Part shown: positions 1 through 6,249 of the stretch, piece by piece
How positions within the stretch are numbered: position 1 is the stretch's first letter
How the letters are laid out: every line of letters starts with the position of its first letter
Assembly: GCA_012518475.1 (NCBI GenBank)
Contig: JAAYSB010000383.1
Span: forward strand, 1 to 24,683
DNA: 24,683 bases
From: Intrasporangiaceae bacterium
GTDB lineage: Bacteria > Actinomycetota > Actinomycetes > Actinomycetales > Dermatophilaceae
Direction of reading: 5' to 3'
Notes under the pieces: model-generated
Seen by the model: the letters and a program-made list of their open reading frames with translations, nothing else
What the model was told of the DNA's origin: nothing
The model's database searches: none
Program-made: the position numbers and the translations under genes

Positions 1-99
1 GAGATCACGCGCCCGCCAGACCTCCCCCATGGCGCCGACCCCGACCCGCTCGTCGAGCCGGTACCGGCCGGCGAGGAGCTCACCCCCGGCTTCGGTCAC
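1..99 (-). CDS. Ser/Thr protein kinase, N-terminal fragment (cut by window edge)
   Basis: Only the first 33 codons are in the window, read from a GTG at 99-97. The product begins MTEAGGELLAGRYRLDERV and continues into a glycine-rich nucleotide loop (G-V-G-A-M-G-E-V-W), followed by R-A-R-D. This is the usual start of Hanks-type bacterial kinases of the PknA/PknB group, where a Y-x-L strand leads into the P-loop. The family phosphorylates proteins on Ser/Thr and is often membrane anchored; anything beyond the loop (catalytic HRD/DFG, membrane segment, PASTA repeats) lies outside. Its GTG overlaps the TGA of the rhodanese gene as GTGA (99-96), so the two are probably co-translated. The identity as a kinase is well supported by the loop, but the subfamily is not. 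Confidence 0.8.
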   Translation of the reverse strand, partial: MTEAGGELLAGRYRLDERVGVGAMGEVWRARDL

Positions 100-437
100 G
101 AGACAGTCGGCTCCGCACCGGTCTCGCTCGTCATCTGCTTGCCCGCCGAGTGCCAGGCGAGCATGCCGCCCTCGGCGTTGACGACGTCGTATCCCTGGGC
201 GATGAGCCACTGGACGGCCCGGCCGGAACGGTTGCCGCTGCGACACATGATCGGCAGGGTCCCGTCGACGTCGGGCAGCTCGCCGACCCGCGCAGGCAGA
301 TCGCCGAGTGGGATGTGGACGGCGTTGGGGGCGTGTCCGAGGTCCCACTCGTCCTGCTCGCGGACGTCGACCATGACGGCGTCGTCGGGGAACTGGACGG
401 CGGGGGCCCCGGGAGGCTCAGGCTGCATGGTGGTCAT
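96..437 (-). CDS. Rhodanese-like domain protein
   Basis: A 113-residue single-domain rhodanese. It has the V-D-V-R-E-x-x-E-W opening (CH2A-like motif, residues about 23-31), H-A-P-N-A-x-H-I-P-L in the middle, and the active-site loop C-R-S-G-N-R-S (about 65-71), whose Cys is the expected persulfide carrier. The end, G-Y-D-V-V-N-A-E-G-G-M-L-A-W, is the normal family C-terminus. Such proteins move sulfane sulfur from thiosulfate or persulfides to acceptors in the cytoplasm; the real partner is unknown. The start could be ATG 437 or ATG 428 (codon 4); neither has a clear ribosome site. It lies 22 bp after the glycosylase gene and is coupled to the kinase by a GTGA overlap, so these three probably share an mRNA. 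Confidence 0.9.
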   Translation of the reverse strand: MTTMQPEPPGAPAVQFPDDAVMVDVREQDEWDLGHAPNAVHIPLGDLPARVGELPDVDGTLPIMCRSGNRSGRAVQWLIAQGYDVVNAEGGMLAWHSAGKQMTSETGAEPTVS

Positions 438-459
438 GAGTCAATGAGAGCACAGATCA

Positions 460-1320
460 TCACTTGAGGAACTTCGAAGTCCTCCTGTCGGCGAGCGGCT
501 TGCCGCCGGTCTGACAGGTGGCGCAGTACTGCAGGGATGAGTCGGCGAAGGACACCTCTCTGACCTGGTCACCGCACTCGGGACACACCTCGCCGGTCCG
601 ACCGTGGACGCGCATCCCCGCCCGCTTGGCGTCCTTGAGCTCGGCCGCCGGTTTCCCACTCGCGGCCTGCACGGCGGCCGCGAGGGTTCCCTGGATCGCC
701 GCATACAGTCTCGTCAGGTCGTCGTCGGAGAGCTTCGCGGCGATCGCGAAGGGGGAGAGCCTCGCGACGTGGAGGATCTCGTCGCTGTAGGCGTTGCCGA
801 TCCCCGCGATGATGCCCTGGTCCCGCAGCACCCCCTTGATCTGGGCCTTGCGCTCTCGGAGGATCCCCGCGAGGACGTCCTCCGTGAACTCCGGGGCGAG
901 CGGGTCGGGGCCGAGACTCGCGATGCCGGGAACCTCCTGCGGACTGCCCGTGATGTATGCAGCGAGCCGCTTCTTCGTCCCAGCCTCAGTCAGATCGAAC
1001 CCGGCTCCGTCGGAGAGGCGGACCCGCAGGGCGATCGGCGACTTCCCCGGCCGGAGCCGGGACTCGGGAACCGCGTCGTACCAGCGCAGCCAGCCGGCGC
1101 GCGCCAGGTGGAAGATCAGGTGTGTTCCGCCGCAGTCGAGATCGATGAACTTCCCGTGGCGGGAGACGGATTCGATCGGGGCGCCGACAAGGGCCGCCGG
1201 GGGCGGCGCATACGTCTTGAGCACCGTGATCGAGCCGAGCTCGACCCCGGTGATCGCCTCGCCGACCGCCCGCTCGGCGAGGAAGTCGACGAGAGCCTGG
1301 ACCTCGGGTAGCTCGGGCAT
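460..1320 (-). CDS. Fpg/Nei-family DNA glycosylase/AP lyase
   Basis: A 286-residue protein of the formamidopyrimidine/endonuclease VIII family, which removes oxidised bases from DNA and cuts the abasic site. The start at ATG 1320 is fixed by chemistry: after Met removal the chain begins P-E-L-P-E-V, giving the Pro2 nucleophile and Glu3. Lys57 (R-H-G-K) is in its standard place. The helix-two-turn-helix segment is I-K-G-V-L-R-D-Q-G-I-I-A-G-I-G-N-A-Y (about 170-190). A C-terminal zinc finger (C-P-E-C, 16 residues, C-A-T-C-Q) follows. Two oddities: the finger lacks the usual Arg before its second Cys pair (Ser instead), and about 15 residues rich in Lys/Arg extend beyond it. The oxoguanine-type H-L-G-M-S-G loop is H-L-A-R-A-G. 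So the lesion specificity (Fpg versus Nei) cannot be assigned. The longer upstream frame is not needed. Confidence 0.9.
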   Translation of the reverse strand: MPELPEVQALVDFLAERAVGEAITGVELGSITVLKTYAPPPAALVGAPIESVSRHGKFIDLDCGGTHLIFHLARAGWLRWYDAVPESRLRPGKSPIALRVRLSDGAGFDLTEAGTKKRLAAYITGSPQEVPGIASLGPDPLAPEFTEDVLAGILRERKAQIKGVLRDQGIIAGIGNAYSDEILHVARLSPFAIAAKLSDDDLTRLYAAIQGTLAAAVQAASGKPAAELKDAKRAGMRVHGRTGEVCPECGDQVREVSFADSSLQYCATCQTGGKPLADRRTSKFLK

Positions 1321-1344
1321 GGCTCCATCATGGCCGAGCGCGGC

Positions 1345-1372
1345 CGCCAGGGTAAGAGCGCCAGGGTGAGAG
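1345..1372. repeat. Two tandem copies of a 14-bp repeat
   Basis: CGCCAGGGTAAGAG (1345-1358) is followed directly by CGCCAGGGTGAGAG (1359-1372), with one mismatch. The pair fills the second half of the 52-bp gap between the efflux-pump stop (1373) and the glycosylase start (1320). No function is evident; slipped-strand duplication is the simplest origin. Confidence 0.7.
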
Positions 1373-2989
1373 TCAGCGGTCGGTACTCGAGGAGGCCATC
1401 GTGTCGAGCAGCTCGCGCTGGGCCTCCTCGTTGGTGTGCACCGTCTGCCGCAGCGGTACGTGCCGGATGAGGGCCGTCGCGATGAGGACGAGCGCGAGGA
1501 TGGGCAGGCCGATGAGGAAGGCGTCGTGCAGCTGGTCGGCCAGGCCGGAGCGCAGTGCGTCGGCCATGACGGGAGGCACGCGCGAGGTCGCCCCCGGGTC
1601 GAGGAGGACCCCGACATCGAGATCGTCGGCCTGCGCGGCCGCCTCCTCACGCAGTGACGGGGGAAGGTGGCGCCCCACGGCTGCGGCCAGCCCGCTCGTC
1701 ATGATCGAGCCGTACACCGCGATGCCGACCGTGGAGCCGATGTTCCGGCTGAACTGCGTGGTGGCGGTGGCGACCCCCATGTCCTGCGGGGAGACGATGT
1801 TCTGCACGACGAGGGTGTACTGCTGCATCGCCATGCCGAGGCCGACACCGAGGACGGTCATCGCACCGAACAGCTCCCACGGTGAGTCACCGACCGCGAG
1901 GCGGGTGAGCAGCCACACCCCGACGATCATGAGCACCACACCGGTGAGCATGAACACCTTGTATCGGCCGGTGCGGGTGATGAGCAGGCCGGTGACGATG
2001 CCCATGACGATCATGCCGAGCATCATCGGCACGAGGATCATTCCGGACTCGGTCGCATTGACTCCCATGACGCCCTGGGCATAGACCGGGATGTAGATGA
2101 GCGATCCGAACATGACCATGGCGACGCCGAGGGCAGCGACGTTGGACCAGCTGAAGACCCCCGAGCGGAACAGTCGCAGCGGCAGCATGGGCTCGGGGGC
2201 GCGCAGCTCGATGAGGATGAATCCGACGAGGAAGACTGCGCCGACCGCATAGAGGCCGAGGATGAGGGTCGAGGTCCACGGATAGGTGGTCCCGCCCCAG
2301 CTCGTCGCGAGCAGGATGGCCACGAGGGCGATCGTCAGGGTGATCATGCCGGCGACGTCGACCTTGGCATCGCGCCGCTGGAAGGGCAGGTGCATGAACC
2401 GGCCGATGAAGAACGCAGCGATGAGACCGACCGGCAGGGCGGCGAAGAACAGCCAGCGCCAGCCGAGCTGGTCCGTGATGAGACCACCGACGATGGGTCC
2501 GGCGATCGACGTCACGCCGAAGACCGCGCCCATGAACCCCTGGTACTTGCCCCTCGCCCGTGGCGGGATGATGTCGCCGATGATCGTCTGCGAGAGCGGC
2601 ATGAGCGTTCCCATGCCGGCACCCTGGATGGCACGTCCGGCGACGAGGACCCAGAAGTTCCCGGCCAGCCCGGAGACCACCGAGCCGAGGAGGAAGACGA
2701 TGAGGCCACCGAGATAGAAGCTCTTGCGGCCGTAGAGGTCGGACAGCTTGCCGACGACCGGCACGACGACAGCGGAGGTGAGGAAGGCCGCGGTCGCGAC
2801 CCACGAGTAGTGCGCCATCCCGCCGAGGTCGGCGACGATCTGCGGCATGGCCGGACCCACGATGGTCTGGCTGATCGAGGCGACGAACATCCCGATGAGC
2901 AGGCCGATGAAGATCCGACGGTGCTCGGGACTCATCTGGTAGACGACTCTTGGCTCCTCGGCCGTGGCCGGGACCTCCCGCGCGCTCAC
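1373..2989 (-). CDS. MFS drug:H+ antiporter, DHA2 (EmrB/QacA-like)
   Basis: A 538-residue inner-membrane efflux protein with about 14 hydrophobic segments, the length and topology of the 14-TMS DHA2 family. Motif A (G-K-L-S-D-L-Y-G-R-K, about residue 80) follows the third segment, and the antiporter motif C-like stretch G-A-V-F-G-V-T-S-I-A-G-P-I-V-G-G (about 155-170) is present. A hydrophilic loop of about 60 residues before the last membrane segment is typical of this family. I chose GTG 2989 because it overlaps the MarR stop as GTGA (2989-2986) and puts a short Glu/Arg-rich tail before the first membrane segment. It is co-transcribed with the MarR gene, so it is probably induced by the pump's substrates. 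The substrate is unknown; lipophilic antibiotics, dyes or biocides are typical for the family. Confidence 0.92.
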   Translation of the reverse strand: MSAREVPATAEEPRVVYQMSPEHRRIFIGLLIGMFVASISQTIVGPAMPQIVADLGGMAHYSWVATAAFLTSAVVVPVVGKLSDLYGRKSFYLGGLIVFLLGSVVSGLAGNFWVLVAGRAIQGAGMGTLMPLSQTIIGDIIPPRARGKYQGFMGAVFGVTSIAGPIVGGLITDQLGWRWLFFAALPVGLIAAFFIGRFMHLPFQRRDAKVDVAGMITLTIALVAILLATSWGGTTYPWTSTLILGLYAVGAVFLVGFILIELRAPEPMLPLRLFRSGVFSWSNVAALGVAMVMFGSLIYIPVYAQGVMGVNATESGMILVPMMLGMIVMGIVTGLLITRTGRYKVFMLTGVVLMIVGVWLLTRLAVGDSPWELFGAMTVLGVGLGMAMQQYTLVVQNIVSPQDMGVATATTQFSRNIGSTVGIAVYGSIMTSGLAAAVGRHLPPSLREEAAAQADDLDVGVLLDPGATSRVPPVMADALRSGLADQLHDAFLIGLPILALVLIATALIRHVPLRQTVHTNEEAQRELLDTMASSSTDR

Positions 2990-3396
2990 GACTGCGCCTC
3001 GAGGGTGTCGGTGAGCCGGCCGAGGAGGCGGGCCAGCTCGGCCCGGTCGACGGCGTCCCACCCGGCGAGTGCGTCGGTGACGGACCTGACGCGCCGGGCG
3101 CGCTCGGTGCGCACCGCCTCGTGGCCGGCCTCAGTGAGCGCGAGGGTGTAGGCCCGCCCGTCGCTCGGGTCCACGCTGCGCTCAACGAGCCCGCGCTCGA
3201 GGAGGGAGGCGATCCGGCGACTCATCGTCGACTGGTCGAGCCCCTCCGCGGCGGCGAGATCCCGGGACCGGGTGCAGTCACGGGCGGCGAGGCGGGCGAG
3301 GACGAGATAGTCCGGGCGCGAGATCGCGCCCTCCCCACGGTTGATGTGGCGGCCCATCGCCACGAAGGCACGGCTGAGCTCCTCAGATAGTTGCAT
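2986..3396 (-). CDS. MarR-family transcriptional regulator
   Basis: A 136-residue winged-helix repressor. The recognition region is R-S-R-D-L-A-A-A-E-G-L-D-Q-S-T-M-S-R-R-I-A-S-L (about 43-65), followed by the wing D-P-S-D-G-R-A-Y, where D-x-R/D-G-R is the MarR hallmark. N- and C-terminal helices would form the dimer. The start ATG 3396 (MQLSEEL) is preferred over a TTG at 3435, because that TTG is the -35 box of the promoter and a 16-bp palindrome lies directly before ATG 3396. The gene is translationally coupled to the efflux pump downstream. A ligand-released autorepressor of the pair is the natural reading; the ligand is unknown. Confidence 0.92.
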   Translation of the reverse strand: MQLSEELSRAFVAMGRHINRGEGAISRPDYLVLARLAARDCTRSRDLAAAEGLDQSTMSRRIASLLERGLVERSVDPSDGRAYTLALTEAGHEAVRTERARRVRSVTDALAGWDAVDRAELARLLGRLTDTLEAQS

Positions 3397-3435
3397 GATG
3401 CATGCATCATTGCGGGGTGGAAGACCCGTCGTCAA
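3395..3435 (-). promoter_or_regulatory. marR promoter with palindromic operator
   Basis: On the minus strand a -35 TTGACG (3435-3430) and a -10 AATGAT (3411-3406) are 18 bp apart. A perfect 16-bp palindrome ATGATGCATGCATCAT (3395-3410) overlaps the -10 and runs to the ATG at 3396. This is the size and position expected for a MarR dimer site that blocks RNA polymerase. The transcript would start within a few bases of the ATG, making the mRNA leaderless or nearly so. Confidence 0.7.
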
Positions 3436-3465
3436 ATCCGGGTGCTCCGCCGAGGTGGAGTTCGG

Positions 3466-4611
3466 TCAGAAGTCGTCGCTCGACGGCGCAGGCGACTCGG
3501 TGAACCAGCTCAGCTCCCGGTGCCGGTCAAGGGGATCGACGTCCTCGTCGAGCGCGCTCCGCACAAGGCGAGCGAGCGCATACCCGTCCTCGGCCTCGAG
3601 CATCGGCGCCTGGGCGAGACCGCGGGTCCGCCGACCCGGCGAGAGGGGCAGCGGCGGCAGGCCGTGGGAGATGACCTGCTCCTTGAGGGTGAGCTGGCGC
3701 AGCGCGATGGCCCGGACGAGCTCGGGATGGGACTCGGCGAACTCGCGATAGAGGACCGGGTCCTTCTGCCCGGTGTCACCGACGAGGATCCAGCGCACGT
3801 GCGGCAGCTCCCGCGCGATCCGGCGGAGCTGGGCGCGCTTGTGCTCGGGGCCGGAGCGGAACCAACCGCTGTTCGTCGGGCCCCAGTCGGTGAGCAGGAG
3901 GGGCCCCTCGGGGAAACCGTGGCGCCGGATGAACCGGGTGAGGTGAGGTGCGGTGTTCCACGCCCCCGTTGAGACATAGATGACCGGCACCTCGGCACCC
4001 TCGGACTCGTGGTCGGCGATGAAGTCGCGATACATGGTCGCCATGCCGGCCACGGGAGTGCGCTCGGCCTCGGAGCGGACGAAGGTGTTCCAGAACGCCA
4101 CGGCGGGGCGGGGCAGGTTCGTCGTGAGGATCGTGTCGTCGATGTCGCTGATGATCCCGAACCGTTGCGTCGAGGAGATGACGTGCACTGCGGCTCGGGT
4201 CGTCCGGGCCTGTGGGGAGGACAGCTCGACCTGGTGCCAGCCGGCGGGGAGGCCGTGGCCGCGGATCCTGTGGTCGACCAGGCCGGCGCGGTCGGTGCGC
4301 ACGGTGACCTCCCGCTCGCCGAAGCGGATCGTCACCTCGGTCTCGAACGCCGGGGCGGTGATGAAGGCGCGCCAGCCACGGGCCTCGTCGTCGGCGTGCT
4401 CGAGCTCCTCAGCGGTCGCCTGGACGTCAGCGGCTGCGGTCTCCTCCGGAGTCCGGGTGAACACCACCCTCGCGAGCACACGGACGAACCCCGCCGAGCC
4501 GTAGCCGGTATAGGCGATGATCTTGTGCTGCCAGCCGCGTTCGGTGAGGTGCTCGGCCACCCGGGCCTTGATCGCGTCCTCGATGCGGGCAGCGTGGTGC
4601 GGGCGGCTCAT
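3466..4611 (-). CDS. App1/DUF2183-family phosphatase-domain protein
   Basis: A 381-residue cytoplasmic protein. The C-terminal half is a HAD-like phosphatase domain of the DUF2183 family, named after yeast App1 phosphatidate phosphatase. The nucleophile motif is D156-I-D158-D-T160 (S-D-I-D-D-T-I), followed by Y-V-S-T-G-A-W-N (motif II), H-K-R near residue 260 and G-D-T-G-Q-K-D-P (motif IV). The N-terminal 145 residues form a beta-rich region that usually precedes this domain (Y-T-G-Y-G-S and later V-H-V-I-S). In bacteria the substrate is not established, so lipid phosphatase activity is only an analogy. It is the first gene of the minus-strand run and is followed by the marR promoter, so it is probably a separate transcript. 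Confidence 0.88.
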   Translation of the reverse strand: MSRPHHAARIEDAIKARVAEHLTERGWQHKIIAYTGYGSAGFVRVLARVVFTRTPEETAAADVQATAEELEHADDEARGWRAFITAPAFETEVTIRFGEREVTVRTDRAGLVDHRIRGHGLPAGWHQVELSSPQARTTRAAVHVISSTQRFGIISDIDDTILTTNLPRPAVAFWNTFVRSEAERTPVAGMATMYRDFIADHESEGAEVPVIYVSTGAWNTAPHLTRFIRRHGFPEGPLLLTDWGPTNSGWFRSGPEHKRAQLRRIARELPHVRWILVGDTGQKDPVLYREFAESHPELVRAIALRQLTLKEQVISHGLPPLPLSPGRRTRGLAQAPMLEAEDGYALARLVRSALDEDVDPLDRHRELSWFTESPAPSSDDF

Positions 4612-4623
4612 GCCCCGAGCCTA
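4612..4623 (-). promoter_or_regulatory. Leaderless -10 box of the App1 gene
   Basis: TAGGCT on the minus strand (4623-4618) ends 6 nt before the ATG at 4611. It fits the actinobacterial TANNNT -10 form, and a start 6-7 nt downstream would fall on the A of the ATG. No convincing -35 is visible. Confidence 0.5.
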
Positions 4624-4661
4624 GGGTGTCCCGCGCACTCTCGGCCTGGCAGGATCGGCCC

Positions 4662-5267
4662 ATGACGACAACGGAGGAGCTGCGCCCGGACATCGCCCGG
4701 GCCTGGGAGACCCTGTCCGACCGCACCTTCCTCAAGCGCAGCGTCGCCACGCTCCACGAGCACCTCCAGGAGGGTGAGACGGTCACTCAGCTCGCGTCGG
4801 CGTCCCACGGCGCGGACGGCGGGACCGGACTGCTCGTCCTGACCGGTCGTCGGCTGCTCTTCCACCGCCGCAGCCGTTCGAGTGCACAGTTCTTCGAGGT
4901 GCCGTGGACGTCCGGCAGCTCGGTCGCCTGGACATCGGGGTGGGTCGTCGGGTCGGTGACGGTCACGAGCGGGGGAACCCAGTGGACGTTCACTGCGATG
5001 CACAAGACCGACGGCGAACGGTTCGCGACCACCTTGCGCACGCATACCTTCTCCGAGCCGGAGGCCGTCGCTCCGCCCTGGTATGCGGCGGCTCCGCCCG
5101 TGGAACACGAACCGGAGCCGGCGACGGGAGCCGCTGATGACGACGTCATCGGCCGGCTGGAGCGACTCGGCGCCCTCTATGAGCGCGGGATCCTCGACGA
5201 GGCCGAGTTCGCGACCGCCAAGGCCGATCTGCTGCGCCGGCTCAGCGGCGGGACGACGCCGAGCTGA
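4662..5267 (+). CDS. PH-like/SHOCT-domain protein
   Basis: A 201-residue soluble protein. The N-terminal part (about 30-130) looks like a bacterial PH domain: T-G-L-L-V-L-T-G-R-R-L-L-F-H-R-R is the typical strand pair, followed by alternating strands ending near T-F-T-A-M-H. A Pro/Glu/Ala-rich linker (about 133-160) leads to a C-terminal SHOCT motif (I-G-R-L-E-R-L-G-A-L-Y-E-R-G-I-L-D-E-A-E-F, about 163-195). SHOCT is a short oligomerisation helix pair; no enzymatic residues are seen, so a scaffold or sensor role is only inferred. The start ATG 4662 has AGGA 7 nt upstream; the same bases also form CAGGAT 6 nt upstream, so leader or leaderless cannot be decided. Its last 26 bp overlap the end of the GAF-ANTAR gene on the other strand. 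Confidence 0.82.
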   Translation: MTTTEELRPDIARAWETLSDRTFLKRSVATLHEHLQEGETVTQLASASHGADGGTGLLVLTGRRLLFHRRSRSSAQFFEVPWTSGSSVAWTSGWVVGSVTVTSGGTQWTFTAMHKTDGERFATTLRTHTFSEPEAVAPPWYAAAPPVEHEPEPATGAADDDVIGRLERLGALYERGILDEAEFATAKADLLRRLSGGTTPS

Positions 5268-5958
5268 GGTCGACGGCACCCGAGACGATCTGCTCGGCGA
5301 GGGTACGGACCTTGATGTTCCGGTCCTGGCTCGACTTGCGGAGGATCTCGAAGGCCCGGTCCTCGGTCACGCCGCGCAGCGCCATGATGATGCCCTTGGC
5401 CTGCTCGATCGCCGCCCGGCTCTCCATGGCAGTCTCGAGCTGCTCGGCGAGCCCCCGGGCGTCGATGATCTCCAGGGCCGCGGCGACGGTGTCCGCGCAG
5501 ACCTGGGCGGCGGCCCCGGCGACGGCGACGTCGACCTCGTCGAAGTCATCGGGGGACGCCGCATACAGACCCATGTTGCCGATGAGGGTGTCCTCGACCA
5601 CGAGCGGCACGCTGAGCACTGTTCCGAATCCCTGGCGGTCCATGAAGTCGGCGAATCCCGGCCAGCTCCCGCGGACCCGGTCGACCGCCGCGAGCTTGAC
5701 CGGGCGGCGGAGGTTGGCGATGCACTCGTCGTCGTTCGGGTCGAGATAGGCGACCTCGTCGGACTCGCGCCTGGTCGTGAAGCCGACTGGGCGCATACCT
5801 CCGTTGAGAACGAGATAGAGCGCCACCCCCTGGCAGGCCGGGAAGTGGTTCAGCGCGACCGCGCAGACATCCTGGACATAGCTGTCGAGCTCCTCCGACG
5901 TGCGCACGACCCCGCTGATCTTCTCCATGAGGTCGATGCCGATTCGGCGGTGAGCCAT
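5242..5958 (-). CDS. GAF and ANTAR domain protein (predicted antiterminator)
   Basis: A 238-residue regulator. Residues about 15-160 form a GAF sensor domain (L-S-V-P-L-V-V-E-D-T-L-I-G-N-M-G-L-Y is the core strand pair). Residues about 170-230 form the ANTAR RNA-binding domain, with the helix S-R-A-A-I-E-Q-A-K-G-I-I-M-A-L-R-G-V and D-R-A-F-E-I-L-R-K-S-S-Q. ANTAR proteins bind paired stem-loops in nascent RNA and prevent termination; this architecture is very common in actinobacteria. The ligand of the GAF domain and the RNA targets are not predictable here. The ATG at 5958 has an AAGGGG ribosome site. Its 3' end overlaps the PH-SHOCT gene tail to tail by 26 bp (5242-5267). Confidence 0.93.
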   Translation of the reverse strand: MAHRRIGIDLMEKISGVVRTSEELDSYVQDVCAVALNHFPACQGVALYLVLNGGMRPVGFTTRRESDEVAYLDPNDDECIANLRRPVKLAAVDRVRGSWPGFADFMDRQGFGTVLSVPLVVEDTLIGNMGLYAASPDDFDEVDVAVAGAAAQVCADTVAAALEIIDARGLAEQLETAMESRAAIEQAKGIIMALRGVTEDRAFEILRKSSQDRNIKVRTLAEQIVSGAVDLSSASSRR

Positions 5959-6249
5959 GGCGCCCCTTCCCAGTCTCGCGAGGAACTCCCCCAGTTCCGT
6001 GCGCCGTCGGGAAGCGCACTGACCTGCGACGATACACCCTCGTCGCCGCTGGGAACGGACGCGTCCACCGCGAGATCTATCACTCCGTATCGGCTTATCT
6101 AGTGAATATCTAATATTCTTCTATCGAGACCTCGCGAGCTGCACTGCTCGGGTCCGCGCACCGCATCGGAGCAGGCCACGGCCTCGTCACGCGGCGGTCG
6201 GAGCCGAACCTCGACGCGGACGAGGTTGGTGGGGGTCGATAATGGGCGA
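5959..6249. other. Divergent intergenic region with an AT-rich island
   Basis: No gene is seen in these 291 bp between the GAF-ANTAR and GH13 genes. The strip from about 6075 to 6125 is strikingly AT-rich for this genome. It contains an inverted repeat GAATAT-cta-ATATTC (6104-6118) and two TATCTA direct repeats (6096-6101, 6107-6112) 11 bp apart, about one helix turn. This looks like a regulator site or promoter core, but the strand and regulator are not clear. Confidence 0.55.
6238..6249 (+). promoter_or_regulatory. Leaderless -10 box of the GH13 gene
   Basis: GATAAT (6238-6243) matches the consensus -10 in 5 of 6 positions and ends 6 nt before the GTG at 6250. Transcription would begin on or next to the start codon. 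No clear -35 is visible. This supports GTG 6250 over the in-frame TTG at 6226. Confidence 0.5.

Noticed and set aside
3433..3435. TTG as start of the MarR gene
   Set aside because: It is the first part of the -35 TTGACG, with a -10 and operator downstream; ATG 3396 fits better.
6029..6057. SigF/SigB-type promoter (GTTC ... GGTGTAT) for the GAF-ANTAR gene
   Set aside because: The match to GTTT-N15-17-GGGTAT is poor in both boxes, and no other evidence supports it.
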